A stretch of 64,000 bases of DNA, taken from positions 2,604,001 to 2,668,000 of the forward strand of contig NZ_CP103289.1 in the NCBI RefSeq assembly GCF_024757985.1. The letters run 5' to 3'. Below the pieces are notes generated by a model. It did no database searches. It was not told where the DNA came from and saw only the letters and a list, made by a program, of their open reading frames with translations. Below, one piece after another: positions 34,363 through 44,823 of this stretch (the first letter of the stretch is position 1; each line of letters begins with the position of its first letter). Origin of the DNA: Cellulomonas sp. NS3. GTDB lineage: Bacteria > Actinomycetota > Actinomycetes > Actinomycetales > Cellulomonadaceae. The position numbers and the translations under genes were made by a program.

Positions 34363-35040
34363 ATGCGCACCGTCATCGCGGGTGGCCACGGCCAGATCGC
34401 CCGCCGCCTGTCCCGTCTGCTGTCCGCCCGCGGCGACGAGCCCGTCGCGCTCGTCCGCAACCCCGACCACACCGCCGACGTGAGTGCCGACGGCGCCGTG
34501 CCCCTGGTGCTCGACCTCGAGCGCGCGAGCGTCGAGGAGCTCGCGGCGCACCTCGCGGGGGCCGACGCGGTCGTCTTCGCGGCCGGCGCCGGTCCGGGCA
34601 GCGGGTCGGCGCGGAAGGACTCGATGGACCGCGGCGGCGCGGTGCTGCTGGCCGACGCCGCGGTGCTCGCGGGCGTCCGGCGGTACGTGCTCGTGTCGTC
34701 GATGGGGGTCGACGAGGCCGACGCCGTGGAGGACGAGGTCTTCGCCGCCTACCTGCGCGCGAAGGCCGCGGCTGAGCAGGAGGTGCGTCGCCGCCCGCTG
34801 GACTGGACCGTGCTGCGCCCCGGCGGGCTCACCGACGACCCCGGGACGGGGCGGGTGCGGCTCGAGCCGACGGTCGGCCGCGGCTCGGTCCCGCGTGACG
34901 ACGTCGCCGCGGTCCTGGTGTCGCTGCTCGACGAGGCGTCGACGATCGGGCTCGTGCTCGAGCTCGTGGGCGGGGACGACGTGGTCGACGCCGCGGTCCA
35001 GGCGGCGGGTCGGTCGGAGCCGGGCGACGGGTCCCTCTGA
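34363..35040 (+). CDS. NAD(P)-binding oxidoreductase, atypical SDR (NmrA/SDR_a5-like)
   Basis: A 225-residue Rossmann protein. The nucleotide motif is MRTVIAGGHGQIARRLSRLL (GxxGxxA/G pattern), ADAVVFAAGAG follows as the strand-4 motif, then YVLVSSMGVDEAD and AYLRAKAAAEQEV with the SDR-like Tyr-x-x-x-Lys in reduced form, and WTVLRPGGLTDDPGTGRV. This is the layout of atypical short-chain proteins such as YwnB/YtfG, often NADP-dependent redox sensors or isomerases. It is divergent from the Cys-rich/pentapeptide gene, 60 bp apart, so the two may share a promoter region. Confidence 0.82.
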   Translation: MRTVIAGGHGQIARRLSRLLSARGDEPVALVRNPDHTADVSADGAVPLVLDLERASVEELAAHLAGADAVVFAAGAGPGSGSARKDSMDRGGAVLLADAAVLAGVRRYVLVSSMGVDEADAVEDEVFAAYLRAKAAAEQEVRRRPLDWTVLRPGGLTDDPGTGRVRLEPTVGRGSVPRDDVAAVLVSLLDEASTIGLVLELVGGDDVVDAAVQAAGRSEPGDGSL

Positions 35041-36773
<1,733 letters not shown>

Positions 36774-36847
36774 GGCACGAGGTCACCCTGAGCCTCACGG
36801 GCCCTCGCGACGGGACAGGTCCCGCGGGCTGACGTGAGCACCTGGAG

Positions 36848-36887
36848 GACGGGCGGGCCGGCACCGGGAGGTGCCGACCCGCCCGTC
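36848..36887. terminator. Xylanase terminator hairpin
   Basis: A near-perfect stem pairs GACGGGCGGG-CC-GGCACC with GGTGCC-GA-CCCGCCCGTC around loop GGGAG, 75 bp after the xylanase stop. It stands between convergent genes (xylanase and the symporter) and may serve both. Confidence 0.65.
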
Positions 36888-36928
36888 GTCGCGTCGGGGC
36901 GGCGCCGGTGCGCCCGACCGCACCGCAC

Positions 36929-36963
36929 GCGAGCCGCACCGGCACCTCGCCGGCGCGGCTCGC
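36929..36963 (-). terminator. Symporter terminator hairpin
   Basis: A perfect 9-bp stem (GCGAGCCGC / GCGGCTCGC) closes a 17-nt loop immediately beyond the symporter stop at 36968. Confidence 0.45.
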
Positions 36964-36967
36964 GCGG

Positions 36968-38500
36968 TCAGGCGGTGACGGGAGCCGACGTCCCGCGCGC
37001 GGGCACGGCGTCCTCCTCCGCGGCGACGTCGGCCTCGACCGGCAGCCCGTCCGCGAGAGCCCACGCCTCCTCGGTCACCGTCCGCGGCCAGACGAGCGCG
37101 GCGACGACGTACGCGAGCAGGGACGCCACCGCGCCGTAGAACGTCGGCCAGCCGTCGAACGAGGCGTCGACGAGCGCGTTCGGCACGTGCAGCACGTCGT
37201 TGGGGACGCCGTACATCGTCGGCGTCAGGACGAACAGCGTGATGCGCACCGTGAGCCCGACGACGAGCGCCGCGACCGCCGCCCGCGTGCCGCCGCGCTT
37301 CCAGAACATCCCGAGCAGGAACGGCACCACGAGCCCCGCGAGCATGAGGTCGAAGGCGAGCGTGAGCAGGATCCCGGTCTGCGCGACCTGCAGCGCGACG
37401 AGCACGCCCGCGACGACGACCGGGACCATCGCGACCCGGGTCCAGCGCAGCAGCGGGTCCGGCCCGGCGTCGACCACGCGGCGGACGCCGAGGACGTTGC
37501 GCACGGCGACCGCGGAGGTCGCGAGGATCGCGCCGGACGCGGTCGAGAACGACGCGGCCACGATGCCGGAGAGCACGAGGATGGTCAGGCCGGTCGGCGC
37601 GTGGTCGTCGAGCAGCTGGAAGAGCACCGGGCCGTCGTCCATCGACAGGCCGAGCACCGACGCGGCGCTCAGCGCGACGAGCGCGTACGCGACGCCGACG
37701 ACGGCCGTCCCCGCGGCGCCCGTGAGGCACGCGCGGCGCGCCACGTCGGGGTTCTTCGCCGCGAAGATCCGCTGCATGAAGTCGATCGCGACGATGTCGC
37801 CGATGCCGAGCGAGACGAGCGTCGCCCAGTTGATCGGCGCACCCTGGTCGGTCGACGAGAGCTGGCCGAGGTCGAACGGGCCCATGCCCTCGGCGATCTC
37901 GAAGCCGATGGTCGCGCCGACCCACCACAGCAGCGCGACGGTCGCGACCACGGTGATCGCGATCTGGATCGCGGCGGTGTACGCGTCGGAGAACATGCCG
38001 CCGCCGACCGTGTAGACGAGCACGAGCGCGACGGCGAGGAGCACCCCGAGGGTGTAGTCGAGCCCGAGGAACCGCTCGAGCAGGTACCCGCACGCGACGA
38101 GGTTCCCGGCCATGAGGATCGCGAACGCGAAGATCATCAGCACCGAGGACGCGACCTCGACCCCGCGCCCGTACCGGAGCCGGTAGAAGTCCGCCAGCGT
38201 GAACAGGCCCATGCGGTTCATCGGCCGGGCCAGGAAGAGCCCGGTCAGGAGCAGGCAGATCGCGAGGCCCAGGGCGAGCGACGCCCCGGACCAGAAGCCG
38301 AACGAGGCGGTGAGGTCGGTGTTGCCGACCGTGGCGTTGGAGTCGACGGCGGCGGCCATGAGCGACGCGGCGACCAGCGGTGTGCCGAGGCGGCGGCCGG
38401 CGACGAGGTAGTTCGCGCTGTCGCCGTCGACCTTGCGGGCGACGACGATCCCGACGAGGACGACTGCGAGGACGCTGAGGCCGACACCGGCGATGATCAT
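36968..38500 (-). CDS. Sodium:solute symporter (SSS family)
   Basis: A 510-residue membrane transporter with about 13 helices. Family marks include LVAGRRLGTPLVAASLMAAA, TLADFYRLRYGRGVE, VYTVGGGMFSDAYTAAIQIA (GG(M/L)xxxxxTDxxQ-type sodium motif) and IVAASFSTASGAILATSAVA. The ATG at 38500 follows GGAGGACCC. It uses the Na+ gradient to import a small solute, possibly urea, guanidine or a related nitrogen compound, given the divergent TetR and the DUF1989/carboxylase operon beyond it. That substrate is inference. A CCTGTCA dyad 22 bp upstream matches the one in front of the operon. Confidence 0.88.
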   Translation of the reverse strand: MIIAGVGLSVLAVVLVGIVVARKVDGDSANYLVAGRRLGTPLVAASLMAAAVDSNATVGNTDLTASFGFWSGASLALGLAICLLLTGLFLARPMNRMGLFTLADFYRLRYGRGVEVASSVLMIFAFAILMAGNLVACGYLLERFLGLDYTLGVLLAVALVLVYTVGGGMFSDAYTAAIQIAITVVATVALLWWVGATIGFEIAEGMGPFDLGQLSSTDQGAPINWATLVSLGIGDIVAIDFMQRIFAAKNPDVARRACLTGAAGTAVVGVAYALVALSAASVLGLSMDDGPVLFQLLDDHAPTGLTILVLSGIVAASFSTASGAILATSAVAVRNVLGVRRVVDAGPDPLLRWTRVAMVPVVVAGVLVALQVAQTGILLTLAFDLMLAGLVVPFLLGMFWKRGGTRAAVAALVVGLTVRITLFVLTPTMYGVPNDVLHVPNALVDASFDGWPTFYGAVASLLAYVVAALVWPRTVTEEAWALADGLPVEADVAAEEDAVPARGTSAPVTA

Positions 38501-38521
38501 GGGTCCTCCGGGGGACGTGTG

Positions 38522-38537
38522 CCTGTCAAGTGACAGG
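38522..38537. promoter_or_regulatory. Probable TetR operator, symporter side
   Basis: CCTGTCA and TGACAGG form a perfect 7-bp inverted repeat around AG, 22 bp upstream of the symporter ATG. It contains TTGACA on the minus strand, so binding could mask a -35 element. The same 16-bp dyad design recurs at 39449-39464. Confidence 0.7.
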
Positions 38538-38641
38538 AACATTGACCACCCGGGCCGTGTCGGCGGTGCTGCCGCCACGAAACAAGCGTGTTAACGCCGC
38601 CGGCGGTCCGCGGCGCGGGCCCCACGGCGGCTGCACCTAGC

Positions 38642-39373
38642 ATGGCGACCGTGGCACCCGCACCCGCACCGGCCAAGGGCCGTCCCCGCGTCGGCGTCTC
38701 GGCCCACCCCGACCTCCCCGCGCCCGAGCAGATCCTGCGCGCGGCCGCCCGGCTCTTCGTCGACTGCGGCTACGACGCGACGTCGACCCGCGCGATCGCC
38801 GCCGCCGTGGGGATCCGCCAGGCGTCGCTGTACTACCACTTCGCGAGCAAGGCGGACATCCTCGCGGAGCTCCTGAGCCGGACGGTCGCGCCGTCGCTCG
38901 ACGCCGCGGAGCGCCTGCTCGCGGACGACCGCGACCCGGCGGTGCGGCTGCACGCGCTCGTGACGGTCGACTGCCGGCTGCTGCTCGACGCGCCGGCCAA
39001 CGTCGGCGCGCTGTACCTGCTGCCCGAGGTGCGGGCCGAGCGCTTCGCCGACTTCCGGGCGCAGCGTACCCGCCTGCGCGACGCGTACGGGACCCTCGTC
39101 GAGCAGGCGGCGGCACCGGGCGCGGCGCTGGGGCCGCTCGACGTGCTCACCGACGTCGTCTTCGGGCTGGTCGAGAGCGTGATCGGCGTGCGCGGGCGCG
39201 AGGCCGGCGGCGGCGGGCCGGGCGGCACGGTCGGCACCGACCACGCGCGCGCCGTCCCGGACAGCGAGGCGCTGGTCACGACGGTCGCCCGCTCGGTGCT
39301 GCGGGTGCTCGGCTGGGGCGAGGACGGGCTCGCCCGCATCGAGCGCGCGTCGGGAGACCGCACGCCGGCCTGA
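38642..39373 (+). CDS. TetR-family regulator of the symporter and carboxylase genes
   Basis: A 243-residue TetR protein. After a Pro/Ala-rich start comes the HTH: QILRAAARLFVDCGYDATST, RAIAAAVGIRQASLYYHFAS. The ligand domain continues with LAELLSRTVAPSLDAAERLL and LDAPANVGALYLLPEVRAER. The ATG 38642 is preferred because codons before it are atypical. The gene lies between two gene units that carry matching CCTGTCA palindromes and is transcribed away from the symporter, so it is the obvious repressor. DUF1989/carboxylase clusters in actinobacteria often carry such a regulator. Confidence 0.85.
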   Translation: MATVAPAPAPAKGRPRVGVSAHPDLPAPEQILRAAARLFVDCGYDATSTRAIAAAVGIRQASLYYHFASKADILAELLSRTVAPSLDAAERLLADDRDPAVRLHALVTVDCRLLLDAPANVGALYLLPEVRAERFADFRAQRTRLRDAYGTLVEQAAAPGAALGPLDVLTDVVFGLVESVIGVRGREAGGGGPGGTVGTDHARAVPDSEALVTTVARSVLRVLGWGEDGLARIERASGDRTPA

Positions 39374-39446
39374 CGGCGGCCGCCGCGAGGGTTTACGCCC
39401 CGGACACACGGCGGTGACCGCGCGGGAACGCGCGCCTCGCAGTGTG

Positions 39447-39466
39447 TTCCTGTCACTCGACAGGAA
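39447..39466. promoter_or_regulatory. Probable TetR operator, carboxylase operon side
   Basis: TTCCTGTC and GACAGGAA form a perfect 8-bp inverted repeat around ACTC, 17 bp upstream of the first DUF1989 gene and just before its ribosome binding site (GGGAGGG). The core has the same 16-bp span as the symporter-side dyad. Confidence 0.7.
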
Positions 39467-39483
39467 CCACCGGGAGGGCCGCC

Positions 39484-40353
39484 ATGACGGCATCCAGCAC
39501 GTCCACGACCGCAGGGGCGCGGGAGCACGCCCGCGCCCAGGAGGCTGCCGCCGCCGGTGCGGTGCGCACCCGCCCGGTCCTGCCCGCGAGCGCCTGGCTG
39601 ACGCCGCCGGACGGCGTCGGGCCCGAGGACCTCGTGTGGGCCGAGACGGTCGCGGGCGGGGGCTACACCCACCTGTCGGTCGCGCGGGGGACGCACGTGC
39701 GGCTCACCGACCTCGACGGGGACGCCTGCGCGCACGTGCTCGCGTACGACGCCGCGCAGCCGTGGGAGCGCCTCAACGTCGCCGACACCGTCAAGGTCCA
39801 GTGGCAGGTGTACCTGACCGCCGGGCACCTGCTGCTCTCGGACCAGGGCCGGGCGCTCGCGAGCGTGGTCGAGGACACCTCCGGCCACCACGACACGCTG
39901 TTCGGCACCAGCACCCGGGCGCGCAACGAGGCCCGGTACGGCGACGGCGCGGCGCACGGACCCTCCCCCGCGGGACGCGAGCTGTTCGCGCTCGCCGCCG
40001 CCAAGCACGGGCTCACGCGGCGGGACCTGCCACCGAGTCTCTCGTTCTTCCAGGGCGTGCGGGTCGACGAGCACGGCGCCCCGCACCACCACGGCTCGGC
40101 CGGGGCCGGCGCGCACGTGACGCTCGTGGCCGAGGTCCCGCTGATCCTCCTGGTCGCGAACACCGCCCACCCGCTCGACGCGCGCGAGCGCTTCACGTGC
40201 ACGCCGCTCGAGGTCCTGGCATGGCGCGGCGAGCCGACCGCGCCGGCCGACCCCCGCTGGGACGCCACCCCCGAGGGGCGCCGTGCGCTGACCAACGCCG
40301 CCGCGTCCCTCGCCACCCGCACCGCCCGTCCGACGGCAGGAGCAGCCCGATGA
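39484..40353 (+). CDS. DUF1989 protein 1 (urea-amidolyase-associated / carboxyguanidine deiminase subunit type)
   Basis: A 289-residue protein of the DUF1989 family, formerly called urea-amidolyase-associated protein 1. Visible marks are HVRLTDLDGDACAHVLAYDA, VEDTSGHHDTLFGTSTRARN (conserved His-His-Asp and Cys/Arg region), LTRRDLPPSLSFFQGVRVDE and VPLILLVANTAHPLD. In several bacteria the paired DUF1989 proteins act with a carboxylase as a deiminase that converts carboxyguanidine to allophanate (CgdAB). ATG 39484 follows GGGAGGG. The stop overlaps the start of the second DUF1989 gene. Confidence 0.88.
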   Translation: MTASSTSTTAGAREHARAQEAAAAGAVRTRPVLPASAWLTPPDGVGPEDLVWAETVAGGGYTHLSVARGTHVRLTDLDGDACAHVLAYDAAQPWERLNVADTVKVQWQVYLTAGHLLLSDQGRALASVVEDTSGHHDTLFGTSTRARNEARYGDGAAHGPSPAGRELFALAAAKHGLTRRDLPPSLSFFQGVRVDEHGAPHHHGSAGAGAHVTLVAEVPLILLVANTAHPLDARERFTCTPLEVLAWRGEPTAPADPRWDATPEGRRALTNAAASLATRTARPTAGAAR

Positions 40354-41135
40354 CCACGACCGAGACCCACGCTCAGCCGTCCGGCGGACCGGCGCGCATC
40401 GCGCCGCTCCCCGGCGCGAACCTCCCGCCCGCCGCCGTCGGCGCCGTCGTGCTCGACGCCGTCGTCCCGGCGCGCGCGCCCTGGTCCGCGGTCGTACGGC
40501 GCGGCCAGCTGCTGACGATCGTGGACCTCGGCGGCAACCAGGCGGTCGACTTCCTCGCGTTCGACGCCCACGACACGTCGCTGCGGTACAGCGCGCCCGA
40601 CACCATCCAGGCGCAGTCCTCGGTCTTCCTCACGACGGGGAGCGTGCTGCGGGACTGCGAGCACGCGCCGATGATGACGCTCGTCGCGGACGACTGCGGG
40701 CGCCACGACACGCTCGGTGGCGCGTGCTCGAAGGAGTCGAACACGCTGCGCTACGGCCACCACACCGCGAGCCAGCACGCGTGCGTCGAGAACTTCCTGG
40801 CCGAGGGCGGCCGCCACGGCCTGGGCAAGCGCGACCTCGTCTCGAACATCAACTGGTACATGAACGTGCCGGTCGACCCGGACGGCGCGCTCGGCATCGT
40901 CGACGGCATCTCGGCGCCGGGCCTGAGCCTGACGCTCCGCGCCGAGAAGGACGTCCTCGTCGTCGTCTCCAACTGCCCCCAGGTCAACAACCCGTGCAAC
41001 GGCTTCGACCCGACGCCCGTCCGGATGGTCGTCACGGACCCGCGCCAGGACCCGGGCGCGGACCCGGCGCCCGGGCCGCACGCGACCCGCCCGGACGCCG
41101 CGGGCCCGCTCCCGACCGACCCGAGCGAGGGCTGA
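40350..41135 (+). CDS. DUF1989 protein 2 (urea-amidolyase-associated / carboxyguanidine deiminase subunit type)
   Basis: A 261-residue DUF1989 protein of the second type. LLTIVDLGGNQAVDFLAFDA, MTLVADDCGRHDTLGGACSK, VENFLAEGGRHGLGKRDLVS, NINWYMNVPVDPDGALGI and VVSNCPQVNNPCNGFDPTPV are strongly conserved; the last two contain the likely metal-binding Cys/Asn residues. Its start overlaps the previous stop (ATGA, 40350-40353) and it lies 3 bp before the carboxylase gene. The pair probably acts as a heteromer. Confidence 0.88.
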   Translation: MTTTETHAQPSGGPARIAPLPGANLPPAAVGAVVLDAVVPARAPWSAVVRRGQLLTIVDLGGNQAVDFLAFDAHDTSLRYSAPDTIQAQSSVFLTTGSVLRDCEHAPMMTLVADDCGRHDTLGGACSKESNTLRYGHHTASQHACVENFLAEGGRHGLGKRDLVSNINWYMNVPVDPDGALGIVDGISAPGLSLTLRAEKDVLVVVSNCPQVNNPCNGFDPTPVRMVVTDPRQDPGADPAPGPHATRPDAAGPLPTDPSEG

Positions 41136-41138
41136 GCC

Positions 41139-44100
41139 ATGACGTTCGACACGCTGCTCGTCGCGAACCGCGGCGAGATCGCCGTCCGCATCCTGCGCAC
41201 CGCGCGCGAGCTCGGCCTGCGCACGGTCGCGGTGTACTCCGAGGCCGACGCGGGCGCGGCGCACACGCACCTCGCCGACGAGGCGGTGCTGCTCGGGCCG
41301 GCGCCGGCCGCGCACAGCTACCTGCGCGCCGACCGGATCGTCGAGGCCGCCCTCGCGACCGGCGCGGGCGCGATCCACCCCGGCTACGGCTTCCTCTCGG
41401 AGAACGCGGGCTTCGCGCGCGCCGCCGAGGACGCCGGGATCGCGTTCGTGGGCCCCCGCCCCGAGCACCTGGAGCTCTTCGGGTCGAAGCACACCGCGCG
41501 CGACGCGGCCCGCGCGGTCGGCGTCCCGATGCTCGCGGGGACGGGCCTGCTCGCGACGCTCGACGAGGCGCTCGCCGCCGCGGAGACGATCGGGTGGCCG
41601 GTCATGCTCAAGGCGACGGCGGGCGGCGGCGGGATCGGCATGCGCGCGTGCCACGGGCCCGACGAGCTGGCGGGCGCCTGGGAGGCGGTGCGTCGCGTCG
41701 CGGGTGCGAGCTTCGGGACCGCCGGGGTCTTCCTCGAGCGGCTCATCACCGCGGCCCGGCACGTCGAGGTGCAGGCGTTCGGCGACGGGCTGGGCACGGT
41801 CGTGACGCTCGGCGACCGGGACTGCTCCCTGCAGCGCCGCAACCAGAAGGTCTGCGAGGAGGCACCCGCCCCGGCGCTGCCGGACCACGTCCGCAGCACG
41901 ATCGCCACGGCGGCACGGGACCTGTGCGCGTCGGTCGCGTACCGCTCGGCCGGCACGGTCGAGTACGTGTACGACGCCGAGCGCGAGGAGGTCGCGTTCC
42001 TCGAGGTCAACACCCGCCTCCAGGTCGAGCACCCGGTCACCGAGGCGGTCTACGGGGTCGACCTCGTCGCGTGGATGCTCCGGCTCGCGCAGGGCGACAC
42101 GTCCGTGGTCGAGACCCCGCTCGTCGCGCGCGGGCACGCCGTCGAGGCGCGGGTCTACGCCGAGAACCCCGACCACGACCACCTGCCCAGCGCCGGGACG
42201 GTGACGTGCGTGCGGACGCCACCGGGCGTGCGGGTCGACACGTGGGTCGAGGCCGGCAGCGAGGTCAGCACGCACTACGACCCCCTGCTCGCCAAGGTCG
42301 TCGTCGCGGGCGGGGACCGGGCGTCCGCGTGGGCCGCGCTCGGCGACGCGCTCGCGGAGACCCGGGTCGAGGGGGTCGCCACGAACGTCGGGCTGCTGCG
42401 CTCGATCGCGCGCGACGGCGACATGCTCGCCGCGACGCACACGACCGCGACGCTCGCGCACGTGCGCGACGAGTCACCGCGGGTCGAGGTGCTGCGCGCC
42501 GGGATGCTCACGACCGTGCAGGACTGGCCGGGGCGCACCGGGTACTGGCACGTCGGCATCCCGCCGTCGGGCCCGATGGACGACCTGTCCTTCCGGCTCG
42601 GCAACCGTGCGCTCGGCAACCCCGAGGGTGCGCCGGGGCTCGAGTGCACGATGACGGGCCCGTCGCTGCGGTTCGCGACCCCGGCGACGGTGCTCGTGGC
42701 GGGCGCACCGACGCCCGTGACGCTGGACGGCGAGCCCGTCCCGCAGTGGGAGCCCGTCGAGGTCCCCGCAGGCGGCGTGCTCGACGTGGGCACCGCGAGC
42801 GCCGGCATGCGGGCGTACGTGCTCGTCAGCGGCGGGCTCGACGTCCCGCACGTGCTCGGCTCGGCGGCCACGTTCGACCTCGGGGAGATCGGGGGCGCGA
42901 CGGGCCGACCGCTGCGGCCCGGCGACCTGCTCGCCCTCCGGACCGCGGACGCCGCGGCGCCCGCACCCGCCGGCGTCCCGCAAGACGGGCGCCCGGCGTT
43001 CGGCGACACGTGGCGGATAGGCGCGCTCGAGGGCCCGCACGCGGCGCCGGAGTTCTTCACGCCCGAGGACGTGACGGAGTTCTACGCCGCGCGCTGGTCG
43101 GTGCACTTCAACTCGGCGCGCACCGGGGTCCGTCTCGTCGGCCCCAAGCCGACATGGGCTCGGCCCGACGGCGGCGAGGCGGGGCTGCACCCGTCGAACA
43201 TCCACGACACCCCGTACGCGGTCGGCGCGGTCGACTACACGGGCGACGTCCCGATCCTGCTGGGCCCCGACGGCCCGAGCCTCGGCGGCTTCACGTGCCC
43301 CGCGACGGTCGCCGTCGGTCAGCTCTGGAAGCTCGGGCAGCTCCGGCCCGGCGACACCGTGGAGTTCGTGCCCGTCGACGAGCCGCAGGCCGAGGCCCTG
43401 CGGCAGGCGCCGCTGACGCTGCCGGTGCCGTCCCGCCCCGCGCACCACGACGGCGGCGTGCTCGGGCGGCTCGACGCGTCGACCGACCGCCCGGCGGTGA
43501 CGTACCGGCGCTCGGGCGACGACAACCTGCTCATCGAGTACGGCCCGATGCAGCTCGACCTCGCGACGCGCCTGCGGGTGCACGCGCTCGCCGAGCGCAT
43601 CGCCGCCGACGGCCGCGCGGGCGTCGTCGACCTCACGCCCGGGATCCGCTCGCTCCAGGTCCACCTCGACCCCGACGTGCTGCCGCTGCGCACGATGCTC
43701 GACCTCGTGCAGGAGGCCGAGGACGGGCTGCCCCCGACGAGCGACCTCGTCGTGCCGTCCCGCACCGTGCACCTCCCGCTCAGCTGGGACGACCCGGCGA
43801 CCCGCGAGGCGACCGAGCGCTACATGGCGGGCGTGCGCGACGACGCCCCGTGGTGCCCGTGGAACATCGAGTTCATCCGCCGGATCAACGGCCTGGGCTC
43901 GGTCGACGACGTGCACCGCACCGTGTTCGACGCGGAGTACCTCGTGCTCGGGCTCGGCGACGTCTACCTCGGCGCGCCCGTCGCGACACCGCTCGACCCG
44001 CGGCACCGGCTCGTCACCACGAAGTACAACCCGGCGCGGACCTGGACCCCGCAGAACGCCGTGGGGATCGGCGGCGCCTACCTGTGCATCTACGGCATGG

Positions 44101-44717
44101 AGGGGCCGGGCGGCTACCAGTTCGTCGGGCGCACCGTGCAGGTCTGGGACACGCACCGCCAGCGCGGGCCGTTCGAGCCCGGCACGCCGTGGCTGCTGCG
44201 CTTCTTCGACCGGATCCGGTGGTTCCCGGTCGAGGCCGACGAGCTGCTCGACATGCGCGCCGACATGGCCGCCGGGCGGCTCGACGTGCGGATCGACGAG
44301 GACGAGTTCGTGCTCGCGGACCACGAGCGCTTCCTGCGGGACGAGGCCGGCTCGATCGCGGAGTTCCAGGCGCGGCAGTCGGCGGCGTTCGCGGACGAGC
44401 GAGCCGCGTGGGAGGCCGCCGGGGAGTTCGACCCGCGGCCCGAGCCGGCGCTCGCCGTCGCCCCGCCCGCGGCCGCGCTGCCGGCCGGGTGCGCGAGCGT
44501 CGACGCGCCGTTCGTCGGCACGGTGTTCCGGGTCGACGTCACGCCGGGCGACCGCGTCGAGGCCGGCCAGGTGCTGCTCGCGCTCGAGGCCATGAAGATG
44601 GAGGCCCCCGTCACGGCGCTCACCGCGGGGGTCGTCGTCGACGTCGCCGTGGCCCCCGGCGACCAGGTCGGCCCGGGCCAGGCGCTCGTGGTCGTCCGCG
44701 AGGAGGTGGCGGCCTGA
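41139..44717 (+). CDS. Urea/guanidine carboxylase (biotin-dependent)
   Basis: A 1192-residue biotin enzyme. Residues 1-110 are the biotin carboxylase N-domain (LLVANRGEIAVRILRTAREL). About 115-320 are ATP-grasp (MLKATAGGGGIGMRACHG, EVNTRLQVEHPVTEAVYGVD). About 335-440 are the BC C-domain, 445-740 the KipA/AHS2 carboxyltransferase half (LTTVQDWPGRTGYWHVGIPP), and 770-980 the KipI/AHS1 half. The biotinyl domain carries ALEAMKMEAPV near residue 1150. It carboxylates urea to allophanate, or guanidine to carboxyguanidine; the DUF1989 partners favour guanidine. The sequence alone does not settle this. Full family length, no break. Confidence 0.93.
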   Translation: MTFDTLLVANRGEIAVRILRTARELGLRTVAVYSEADAGAAHTHLADEAVLLGPAPAAHSYLRADRIVEAALATGAGAIHPGYGFLSENAGFARAAEDAGIAFVGPRPEHLELFGSKHTARDAARAVGVPMLAGTGLLATLDEALAAAETIGWPVMLKATAGGGGIGMRACHGPDELAGAWEAVRRVAGASFGTAGVFLERLITAARHVEVQAFGDGLGTVVTLGDRDCSLQRRNQKVCEEAPAPALPDHVRSTIATAARDLCASVAYRSAGTVEYVYDAEREEVAFLEVNTRLQVEHPVTEAVYGVDLVAWMLRLAQGDTSVVETPLVARGHAVEARVYAENPDHDHLPSAGTVTCVRTPPGVRVDTWVEAGSEVSTHYDPLLAKVVVAGGDRASAWAALGDALAETRVEGVATNVGLLRSIARDGDMLAATHTTATLAHVRDESPRVEVLRAGMLTTVQDWPGRTGYWHVGIPPSGPMDDLSFRLGNRALGNPEGAPGLECTMTGPSLRFATPATVLVAGAPTPVTLDGEPVPQWEPVEVPAGGVLDVGTASAGMRAYVLVSGGLDVPHVLGSAATFDLGEIGGATGRPLRPGDLLALRTADAAAPAPAGVPQDGRPAFGDTWRIGALEGPHAAPEFFTPEDVTEFYAARWSVHFNSARTGVRLVGPKPTWARPDGGEAGLHPSNIHDTPYAVGAVDYTGDVPILLGPDGPSLGGFTCPATVAVGQLWKLGQLRPGDTVEFVPVDEPQAEALRQAPLTLPVPSRPAHHDGGVLGRLDASTDRPAVTYRRSGDDNLLIEYGPMQLDLATRLRVHALAERIAADGRAGVVDLTPGIRSLQVHLDPDVLPLRTMLDLVQEAEDGLPPTSDLVVPSRTVHLPLSWDDPATREATERYMAGVRDDAPWCPWNIEFIRRINGLGSVDDVHRTVFDAEYLVLGLGDVYLGAPVATPLDPRHRLVTTKYNPARTWTPQNAVGIGGAYLCIYGMEGPGGYQFVGRTVQVWDTHRQRGPFEPGTPWLLRFFDRIRWFPVEADELLDMRADMAAGRLDVRIDEDEFVLADHERFLRDEAGSIAEFQARQSAAFADERAAWEAAGEFDPRPEPALAVAPPAAALPAGCASVDAPFVGTVFRVDVTPGDRVEAGQVLLALEAMKMEAPVTALTAGVVVDVAVAPGDQVGPGQALVVVREEVAA

Positions 44718-44823
44718 CCCGGCGGACGGCGCGGGTATTCCCCGGCGGCGACGTGAGGATCCGCACGCGACCGGCAGCCGAACATCCCCAGCGGCTCCTG
44801 CGCGCGTGTGGTCGAATCGGACC

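Noticed and set aside
39430-39484. Guanidine (ykkC-type) riboswitch before the DUF1989 operon
   Set aside because: The space before the ATG is short and holds a protein-type palindrome; no conserved riboswitch-like core was seen.
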